Assembly: GCA_003649915.1 (NCBI GenBank)
Contig: QMTG01000070.1
Span: forward strand, 1-5,818
From: Thermoplasmata archaeon
Lineage (GTDB): Archaea; Thermoplasmatota; Thermoplasmata; B31-G17
Reading direction: 5' to 3'
DNA length: 5,818 nt
This document shows, one piece after another, positions 1 through 4,806 of the stretch. How positions within the stretch are numbered: the first letter of the stretch is position 1; each line of letters begins with the position of its first letter. Position numbers and translations under genes: made by a program. The notes under the pieces were generated by a model. That model did not search any database. It had not been told where the DNA came from and saw only the letters and a list, made by a program, of their open reading frames with translations.

Positions 1-168
1 GATTATCCGTTTTTCGTCCTAGATGAGCTTGTAACGAGTTATGATCCGGAGAGATTCGAAAAGATAGTGGATTATATAGCAAACTTTACGGATTATGTGA
101 TAGTAACTAAACTAGCTAAAGAGAAAGATACTGGTGGTAAAGTAGTTATAAAACATGTAAATGCTTGA
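1..168 (+). CDS. SMC/Rad50-type ABC ATPase, C-terminal end (partial; possibly archaea-specific SMC-related protein)
   Basis: The reading frame is open from base 1 and ends at TGA 166-168, giving the last 55 residues of a longer protein whose start lies outside the window. Residues 4-9 (FFVLDE) form a Walker B motif: four hydrophobic residues, then the Asp that holds Mg2+ and the catalytic Glu. The stretch LVTSYDPERFEKIVDYI sits where SMC, Rad50 and RecN ATPases have their D-loop and following helix, and YVIVTKLA resembles the switch/H-loop strand, although no His is seen there. Such proteins use ATP-driven head dimerisation to act on DNA in chromosome organisation or repair. The short tail after the ATPase core and the wording of the D-loop remind me of the archaea-specific SMC-related proteins; that sub-assignment is from memory. 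Codons mostly end in A or T, and GC is about 34%, lower than in the genes to the right. The gene converges on tRNA-Thr. Confidence 0.75.
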   Translation, partial: DYPFFVLDELVTSYDPERFEKIVDYIANFTDYVIVTKLAKEKDTGGKVVIKHVNA

Positions 169-199
169 GAACTTTAACTACAATAGAGCCTAATCAAGG

Positions 200-263
200 G
201 GATTTGATTCGACGGAAAGGTACTTTTTCAGCGCACATAAACTCCTTTCCGTCTCTCAAATCC
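200..263. repeat. Two-part inverted repeat (long hairpin) in the convergent gap 169-292
   Basis: The inner arms GACGGAAAGG (211-220) and CCTTTCCGTC (244-253) pair perfectly over 10 bp around a 23-nt loop. The outer arms GGATTTGA (200-207) and TCAAATCC (256-263) add 8 more perfect pairs, separated from the inner stem by a small 3/2-nt internal loop. Read on the minus strand the internal loop is GA opposite GAA, which could form sheared G-A pairs. This is almost the only structure in the 124 nt between the SMC-like gene and the 3' end of tRNA-Thr. I see no open reading frame there and no canonical T-run after either side of the hairpin, so it is not a textbook terminator. It could be a transcription boundary between converging genes, a processed structured RNA trailing the tRNA, or a protein-binding palindrome. 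Confidence 0.8.
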
Positions 264-292
264 TAACCCATAAACACCTTATTACTACCTTA

Positions 293-366
293 AGCCACCG
301 GGGGGATTTGAACCCCCGACCTGCTGATTACGAATCAGCCGCTCTACCGGGCTAAGCTACGGTGGC
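293..366 (-). tRNA. tRNA-Thr (anticodon CGT)
   Basis: The minus strand folds into a full cloverleaf. The acceptor pairs GCCACCG with CGGTGGC over seven bp. The D-arm is GCTT/GAGC with GG at 18-19. The anticodon stem is GCTGA/TCAGC with loop TTCGTAA, the variable loop is AGGTC, and the T-arm is GGGGG/CCCCC with loop TTCAAAT. Loop positions 34-36 read CGT, decoding ACG (threonine). The base after the acceptor (293) gives discriminator U73, typical of archaeal tRNA-Thr. No CCA is encoded, so it must be added by nucleotidyltransferase. There is no intron, since the anticodon loop is uninterrupted. The 5' ten bases overlap the end of the upstream DUF123 gene on the same strand. Confidence 0.97.
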
Positions 367-845
367 AGTTTTTCCTCACGCCCCCTATTTGTTTGCATAA
401 TTAAATTTTTTACCTCTTCGACCACGATTGGTGGAGGGAGGGAAAATTTATTCCGTATTATCTCTATCGCCTTCAACGCATCCTTGAGTGATTGTGTAAA
501 AAATAGGTGAGATTTTGCCTTGCTGTCAGAGGAGCCAAAGCCCAGTATGTGGGGGTAGATTCCCGTCATAAAGGTTGCAATTTCTTCCTCAAGGCTTGCA
601 TCTGCACCCGGAAATATATATGCTCCTATACGGCATGAATGCTCGATAAGGTAATCAATATGCCATCTCTTTCTCTTCTCATAAGAAAAATGCCTTTTCA
701 CCCTTGAAATTAGCCCCTTCTTTGCCCTTCCAATGTATATATAGTATCCCTTTTTTATTTTCAATTCGCCAAGGGCACCTACATGTATTTCCTTTTCCCT
801 GCAAATGTGCACCAATAGCACGTAAATTCCACTATTTTTTGCCAT
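357..845 (-). CDS. DUF123 (GIY-YIG nuclease-like) domain protein
   Basis: This 162-residue protein matches the archaeal DUF123 family, which shares the GIY-YIG nuclease fold. What can be seen: GIYVLLV at 6-12 and GYYIYIGRA at 33-41 (the paired GIY and YIG strands), RVKRHF at 48-53 with an Arg where GIY-YIG enzymes have a catalytic one, KRWHIDYL at 59-66, an acidic EEEIA at 86-90 that could supply the metal-binding Glu, and FGSSDSKAKSHLFF at 103-116. As I recall, many relatives read SDCxCxSHLF in the last motif. Here Ser108 and Ala110 replace those cysteines. Residues 120-162 form a helical tail beyond the domain. The ATG at 845 overlaps the end of nop5 by 14 nt; a GGAGG lies about 15 nt upstream within nop5. 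The TAG stop lies inside tRNA-Thr. The family is often thought to act on nucleic acid, but no substrate is established here. Confidence 0.88.
   Translation of the reverse strand: MAKNSGIYVLLVHICREKEIHVGALGELKIKKGYYIYIGRAKKGLISRVKRHFSYEKRKRWHIDYLIEHSCRIGAYIFPGADASLEEEIATFMTGIYPHILGFGSSDSKAKSHLFFTQSLKDALKAIEIIRNKFSLPPPIVVEEVKNLIMQTNRGREEKLPP
398..405 (-). promoter_or_regulatory. Possible TATA box for tRNA-Thr, inside the DUF123 gene
   Basis: The minus strand reads TTTAATTA, preceded by an A-run, with its centre about 36 nt before the mature tRNA 5' end. With the usual archaeal spacing of about 27 nt, transcription would start near 375 and give a leader of roughly nine nt. The element lies within codons of the DUF123 C-terminal tail, so its AT-richness could be chance. 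It is offered as an alternative to read-through from the operon promoter. Confidence 0.3.
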
Positions 846-1752
846 GATGTCTTTTTATTTCCTCCAGCCTTTTCTCCAGTTTTTTCACAAGATCATCTGC
901 TATGTACTTTCCTGCAGCATCAGCCCTCGCAGCAATCGCCAGTTTTGATGCAAGCATTCTTGCAATTTTCCCCCTCAACGCCCTCGGCGCACCATGAACC
1001 AGATGGTGCTGGAATATCACACCGTGCTTTGGAGGTGGGGAGCCCCTTCTTATGTGTCTGAATAGCGATTTTTCCGCCCCAAGAACCTGTATCGTGCTTG
1101 CGGGCATCATTGCTAGGCGCTCAATCCCTCCCGCTTGCGATATCAGCCTTGCACCTATGATTGGTCCCACTATTTTTGTAACGTTCGGAGCGCGCTTTTT
1201 CATTGCTTCCTCGATGCTTTTCTCAACCTCTTCTCTCGCATCCCTTATACTCTCAAGCGCTCTAACTAGTGGCTTGACCTCCTCAATCTCTGCCCTCTTT
1301 CCCACCTCAAGCGCGTCCTCATCCTTTGCAATTTCGAGATGCCAGGAGAGCCACTCCCTTATTCTCTCGCTCAGCGTGTTATCCATGCGTATTAGGTCAT
1401 CAACAGCCCTTATCATGGATATTATGTCCTCGTCCTTTTTCACGCCCAACTCTTCCTCTCCCAACACGATATAGGCATCCCTTAGCAACTCAGTAGTATA
1501 GCCAAAATCCTCAGGGTGTATTTCGAGCGCAGGTGGCTCCACGACCTCGGCATATTGCGAAAGACGCTCATCGCACACCTTGATTCCGCTGTGCTTTTGG
1601 ATGAGTGCTACTTCTTCCCTGAGCGCCTCTCCCCTTCTCATTGCCCCAATCCTTTCAGCAATTTCCCGCGCATCCTTGGGAAAAAGCACCTTTTCTACTA
1701 TCCTGCCATCATCCAAAACAAAAACGCCGAACCATGTCGTCAGAAGAATCAT
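832..1752 (-). CDS. nop5: Nop5 (Nop56/58 family), C/D-box sRNP core scaffold protein
   Basis: Nop5 bridges fibrillarin and L7Ae on archaeal C/D-box guide RNAs, which direct 2'-O-methylation of rRNA and tRNA. The 306-residue product shows an N-terminal fibrillarin-binding region (about 1-110), a helical coiled-coil segment (about 112-188), and the Nop RNA/L7Ae-binding domain (about 188-290). The last contains IVGPIIGARLISQAGG (194-209), then ASTIQVLGAEKSLFRH (218-233) and PPPKHGVIFQHHLV (239-252), the family signature. The tail (288-306) is Lys/Arg/Glu-rich. The linker between the WLSWHLE motif (134-140, family usually WYSLHFPE) and APNVT looks shorter than in many euryarchaeal Nop5 proteins; short versions exist elsewhere. 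The ATG at 1752 overlaps the previous stop as ATGA and has a good Shine-Dalgarno. Fibrillarin, often the adjacent gene in archaea, is not here; DUF123 follows instead. Confidence 0.97.
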   Translation of the reverse strand: MILLTTWFGVFVLDDGRIVEKVLFPKDAREIAERIGAMRRGEALREEVALIQKHSGIKVCDERLSQYAEVVEPPALEIHPEDFGYTTELLRDAYIVLGEEELGVKKDEDIISMIRAVDDLIRMDNTLSERIREWLSWHLEIAKDEDALEVGKRAEIEEVKPLVRALESIRDAREEVEKSIEEAMKKRAPNVTKIVGPIIGARLISQAGGIERLAMMPASTIQVLGAEKSLFRHIRRGSPPPKHGVIFQHHLVHGAPRALRGKIARMLASKLAIAARADAAGKYIADDLVKKLEKRLEEIKRHHGKK

Positions 1753-2204
1753 CTGATCACATCCTTGAGGTCGTTTATGAACCGCAGTATGTTCATTTTT
1801 CCGCCAATCTGGATGTTGTCGTAGTTCAGCACGCTCAGCCCGAAGGAGCGAGCGTTGTGGCCGACCCGCAATATTTCCTTACCCCTGTACGCTATCGTTA
1901 CGTACTTTTTCATGGCTGCAAGTTTGTCCGCTAACGTCTTAACCCTACCCAGCATTTGCAGAAACGATGACAAGGACATGGAGCGCTCAGTTATGCCTGC
2001 AAAAGCCCCCTCTTTTTTCATAAGAAGCGGAAGCGCAATCTTTATCGCGTCCATGCCCATAATGTTCACGTTGACGTGGTCATTGTGTATGCTCAACGCT
2101 ACCGCATCTTTTTTATCAACCCTTACGGTAATATCGACGCTGCCCCCAGATATCAGGTTCCAGAAGGGGGCGATCTCGTCCAGGTACTTCTCTATATTTT
2201 TCAT
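1749..2204 (-). CDS. Unrecognised 151-residue alpha/beta protein, upstream of nop5
   Basis: I do not recognise a family. The protein is soluble in character, with no signal peptide or membrane helix. By eye it runs: helix (1-19), a strand pair SVDITVRVD (22-30) and DHVNVNIMG (42-50), a hydrophobic helix DAIKIALPLLMKK (52-64), a long helix 76-100, a strand pair YVTIAYRGKEILRVG (101-115), a Gly/Asn-rich turn with LNYDNIQIGGK (126-136), and a closing helix NILRFINDLKDVIR (138-151). I see no catalytic motif, zinc-binding cysteines (there are none) or nucleotide-binding loop. The layout suggests a compact binding domain rather than an enzyme; that is inference. Its ATG overlaps the stop of the 77-residue gene as ATGA, and its own TGA overlaps the nop5 ATG the same way, so the three are very likely co-translated. 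Only a weak GGAAAG precedes its start. Confidence 0.85.
   Translation of the reverse strand: MKNIEKYLDEIAPFWNLISGGSVDITVRVDKKDAVALSIHNDHVNVNIMGMDAIKIALPLLMKKEGAFAGITERSMSLSSFLQMLGRVKTLADKLAAMKKYVTIAYRGKEILRVGHNARSFGLSVLNYDNIQIGGKMNILRFINDLKDVIR
1756..1764 (-). promoter_or_regulatory. Shine-Dalgarno site of nop5
   Basis: The minus strand reads GGATGTGAT, one mismatch from the GGAGGTGAT consensus, three nt before the nop5 ATG. It lies inside the last codons of the upstream gene. It supports the start at 1752 and independent ribosome loading in addition to coupling through the ATGA overlap. Confidence 0.6.
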
Positions 2205-2434
2205 TTCTTTCCAGTTTCTTTCTTGAGAAAAGATATGGTCTTTGAAACCTCACCATTTAGCGATAGGTTGTTAAACTTGACCTTTACCTCTATCTCTCTG
2301 TTGTCCAGAAACTCTCTGAGTTCCATCAACTGGTCAGTTATCAGCGAGATTATACCCTGGCCGAACTTTGCAGCCGTTGTCACAGCTTCCTTTGCCTCCT
2401 TCTTAGCCTTCTCAACCCTTTCCCTAACGACCAT
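2201..2434 (-). CDS. Unrecognised 77-residue protein, first gene of the nop5 operon
   Basis: I do not recognise a family. Residues 1-45 look like one or two helices: a highly charged Lys/Glu/Ala segment (3-23), then a more hydrophobic amphipathic stretch FGQGIISLITDQLMELREFL (24-43). Residues 47-63 (EIEVKVKFNNLSLNGEV) look like a beta hairpin, followed by a Lys-rich helix to the end. There are no cysteines, no catalytic motif and no clear transmembrane helix, though the 24-43 segment could bind a membrane surface or a partner protein. That the gene is real is supported by a near-ideal Shine-Dalgarno five nt before the ATG, a TATA box at the right distance, and an ATGA overlap with the next gene. 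Its place beside another unknown gene suggests the two products form a pair; this is inference. Confidence 0.85.
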   Translation of the reverse strand: MVVRERVEKAKKEAKEAVTTAAKFGQGIISLITDQLMELREFLDNREIEVKVKFNNLSLNGEVSKTISFLKKETGKK

Positions 2435-2439
2435 ACTTT

Positions 2440-2448
2440 ATCACCTCC
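2440..2448 (-). promoter_or_regulatory. Strong Shine-Dalgarno of the nop5 operon
   Basis: The minus strand reads GGAGGTGAT, fully complementary to the conserved 3' end of archaeal 16S rRNA (AUCACCUCC), five nt before the ATG at 2434. It fixes that start. It contrasts with the protease and antiporter genes of the window, which show no such site and appear leaderless. Confidence 0.85.
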
Positions 2449-2482
2449 TTTTTGCTATTCCGCACCTCAACAAACTAACGCG

Positions 2483-2490
2483 TATATAAA
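2483..2490 (-). promoter_or_regulatory. TATA box of the nop5 operon
   Basis: The minus strand reads TTTATATA in the 85-nt gap after the protease gene. Its centre puts the expected transcription start near 2460, giving a leader of about 26 nt that contains the Shine-Dalgarno. The upstream BRE position (AGCATCA) is not a strong match. I find no other promoter-like site before nop5, so this one probably serves the two unknown genes, nop5, DUF123 and perhaps the tRNA. Confidence 0.65.
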
Positions 2491-2519
2491 TGATGCTTTC
2501 ATATATCTTATTTTATTTC

Positions 2520-4766
2520 TCACGCCCTTACCCGCTTGAGCACACGCTGCCCCAACGCGCTTATACGCTTTCTCGCGCGCTGCAGGTAGTATATGAAGAG
2601 TATGACTAGTATGATGAGAAGGATTATGGGCCATAAGGGCTTGGGCTTTGGAGGCGGAGGCGGTTGAATAAGCGCCCTTGTGGGTACTGCTGCGGATAGG
2701 TTGAACGCTTCCATGAGGGCATACGTTTTGTTGTCGGTGGCGAAATGCCATCCGTGATATATTGGCGATTCCTCAGCAGTTATGTTAGTCGTTGTGTTAG
2801 GCTTCAGAAATAAAGTGCACAATATGTGATACTCAATTATTGCCTCGCTGTATTCCCCCGAGGTTGGGTCCAGTGGTCCTTTTCTTTTTAGTGCTGAAAA
2901 GCCCACCCCCTCAACCCATAGCCTGCAAACCGAGCCGAGGCTATCCCCGCTCACGCTTATTGTTGCTAGAGATGTACCACTTATTGTTTCATCCGCGGTT
3001 CCGTCGTTGTTTGTGTCCAAATTTAGCACAAGCCTACCCATGGTTATGCCGTTATCTAAACTTATTGGATTGTACGAAAAAGTTATGTTCAGCGCCGTAG
3101 TGTTTTCCGGTATTTTGAGAAAAGCCTCGTTGTTGGTGTGCGTTACGCTTCCGTTCCTCATAACAAACTGAGCCCAGTCCCCCTTCCATGACGCTTGAAG
3201 CATCCCATCCACGCAAACCTTGGTGTGCATTGTTATGTTTTTGTAAACCTTGTACGCATCAAAAACTGTGGCATTAGGGTTACTCTCTCTCAACTTTTGA
3301 AGAGTGAGTGCGAGGGCTACCGCCTTTTTTGCGTTCACAAGGCCATAACCCTGAGCATAATCATAGGATTTGTTCTCTATGCCTATGCTGCGGTTTTGCG
3401 GCACACCGTTGTCTCCAGTGGGCTCTATATAATCGGCAGTCAGTTTCAGTATGAGCTCTGCCTCGTGTATTCTCGTGGTACTCATGTTCCAGTACCCTTT
3501 CGCATCGTACGATGCATTGCCCCCGTAATCTTCGTGAACATCGCTTACACGCATGGAGGGACATGCCTGCCATAGGAGCGCTACCAGCCCTGAAACGTGT
3601 GGGGTGGCCATGCTGGTGCCGGATATTGCCATATAATACACATCTCCATCACCGTCTGTGAGAGAGGATATCAGTGTTCTCCTTGGCTGTGTCGCCCATA
3701 TTTTAACTCCAGGCGCTGCAATATCTGGCCATGTGAAATTGTCAGTGGCCATCCCTCGCGAACTAAAGTCTGCAACGCCATCGCCCTCCCTAGTTGCCGC
3801 CGCCACCGATATTGCTGCAGGCGCTAACGAGTACGGGTTTACAGTGTTGGTGTGCCCGTCATGGTCATCGCTTCCCGCGTTGCCTGCAGCAAAAACAACA
3901 ACCACATTATTATCATATGTGAGTTTTTCAATAATCTGCACTATGGAGTCTTGAGGATCGTACTCTCCACTGCTTCCCCAACTATTACTCACCACCCTTA
4001 TATTGTATACATTGCTTCCGGGCCTTGTATGCTCATAGACCCACTCAAGCGCGCCTAGAGCGTTGAATATAAATAGACCCTCGCCCGTGCTCAGACCCAC
4101 AATTTTTGCACCTGGCGCCACTCCCCTTCTCCTCCCCCCTGATGCGTCTCCATTGCCTGCAGCAATGCCTGCGCAGTGTGTTCCGTGGCCGCTGCTTGTG
4201 TCAGAGTTTTCCACCTCGTACCATACAAGGTTGCTGTCAGATTTTAGATTCAGTATTACCTTTTTCCCGTAGTCCAAATCAGGATGTCCGGCGTCAATGC
4301 CCGAGTCAACAATGGCTATTGTCACACCGCTTCCGTCGATTCCCTCCGATACCAAAGTGCCATTATCGAATACTGGCATGCTCCATAGTTCGGCAGCGTG
4401 AATCACCCCTGTGCTTTTATCAAGAGTGTAGTGAAGGGGCTCGTTGTACTCCATCCATCTCACGCATTTGTAATTGCTGAGACGTATTATTTGCTCGGGT
4501 TTTGCTCTGAAATAGATTGCATTTATTGCGCTGAATGTGTGCATTGGGGTTATACGGAGCGATACCAGGGCTTTGTTCGCTTCGCTTAATCTTGTAAACT
4601 GAACAATAACCTCAATATTGTCCCAGGGTGCGCTTTTATTGAGTTTGTTTGCCAGAACCTTATCAATAACCACCCAGTTGGGTTTTGCATCTCCCGTAAT
4701 TGCTGGAAAAAACAACGCACTCGCAACCATAACAATGAGCACCAATAACACTGCAGCCTTGCGCAT
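2520..4766 (-). CDS. Secreted, C-terminally membrane-anchored subtilisin-like serine protease (S8)
   Basis: The 748-residue precursor starts with a signal peptide (1 to about 25: MRKAAVLLVL, then a hydrophobic core). A prodomain (about 28-124) of the subtilisin inhibitor/chaperone type follows. The catalytic domain (about 147-484) has Asp154 in IVDSGID, His194 in SGHGTHCAG, the oxyanion Asn296 in FAAGNAG and Ser385 in SGTSMATPHV, so the triad is intact. It closes with QGYGLVNAKK. A DGDGD loop (371-375) before the Ser motif and DTNNDGTADE (584-593) look like calcium-binding loops. A beta-rich domain (about 500-695) leads to a proline stretch PPPPPKPKP (702-710), one transmembrane helix (712-728) and a basic 20-residue cytoplasmic tail. 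The enzyme should therefore face outward, tethered to the membrane. Fifteen N-glycosylation sequons are present. An ATG at 4823 in the same frame was rejected: the TATA box lies between it and 4766, and the signal peptide begins at 4766. Confidence 0.96.
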   Translation of the reverse strand: MRKAAVLLVLIVMVASALFFPAITGDAKPNWVVIDKVLANKLNKSAPWDNIEVIVQFTRLSEANKALVSLRITPMHTFSAINAIYFRAKPEQIIRLSNYKCVRWMEYNEPLHYTLDKSTGVIHAAELWSMPVFDNGTLVSEGIDGSGVTIAIVDSGIDAGHPDLDYGKKVILNLKSDSNLVWYEVENSDTSSGHGTHCAGIAAGNGDASGGRRRGVAPGAKIVGLSTGEGLFIFNALGALEWVYEHTRPGSNVYNIRVVSNSWGSSGEYDPQDSIVQIIEKLTYDNNVVVVFAAGNAGSDDHDGHTNTVNPYSLAPAAISVAAATREGDGVADFSSRGMATDNFTWPDIAAPGVKIWATQPRRTLISSLTDGDGDVYYMAISGTSMATPHVSGLVALLWQACPSMRVSDVHEDYGGNASYDAKGYWNMSTTRIHEAELILKLTADYIEPTGDNGVPQNRSIGIENKSYDYAQGYGLVNAKKAVALALTLQKLRESNPNATVFDAYKVYKNITMHTKVCVDGMLQASWKGDWAQFVMRNGSVTHTNNEAFLKIPENTTALNITFSYNPISLDNGITMGRLVLNLDTNNDGTADETISGTSLATISVSGDSLGSVCRLWVEGVGFSALKRKGPLDPTSGEYSEAIIEYHILCTLFLKPNTTTNITAEESPIYHGWHFATDNKTYALMEAFNLSAAVPTRALIQPPPPPKPKPLWPIILLIILVILFIYYLQRARKRISALGQRVLKRVRA

Positions 4767-4792
4767 GGTACACAGCCTAATCGCAGGTGACC

Positions 4793-4800
4793 TTATATTT
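4793..4800 (-). promoter_or_regulatory. TATA box of the protease gene
   Basis: The minus strand reads AAATATAA, preceded by CGCAAA, a fair BRE. Its centre predicts transcription starting near 4770, only a few nt before the ATG at 4766, so the mRNA should be leaderless or nearly so. No Shine-Dalgarno is visible, which agrees. The box begins seven nt after the antiporter stop codon, so the protease is its own transcription unit despite the 40-nt gap. Confidence 0.7.
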
Positions 4801-4806
4801 TTTGCG

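Noticed and set aside
200..276. H/ACA guide RNA on the plus strand (hairpin followed by ACA at 274-276)
   Set aside because: The internal loop is only 3/2 nt, too small for a guide pocket, and the ACA is about 11 nt from the stem base instead of next to it.
169..292. C/D-box guide RNA in the convergent gap
   Set aside because: One CTGA occurs on the minus strand, but no RTGATGA C box is found on either strand.
1052..1474. Plus-strand open frame opposite nop5, and similar open frames opposite the protease and antiporter
   Set aside because: They lie wholly antisense to well-supported genes, have Ser/Cys/Pro-rich shadow composition, and lack recognisable motifs or start signals.
2491..2519. 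Terminator after the protease stop
   Set aside because: The minus strand here is A-rich, not T-rich, and forms no stable hairpin.
2467..2751. Minus-strand 94-codon frame over the protease 3' end
   Set aside because: It is out of frame with the strongly supported protease C-terminus and covers the TATA box of the next operon; no motif is visible.
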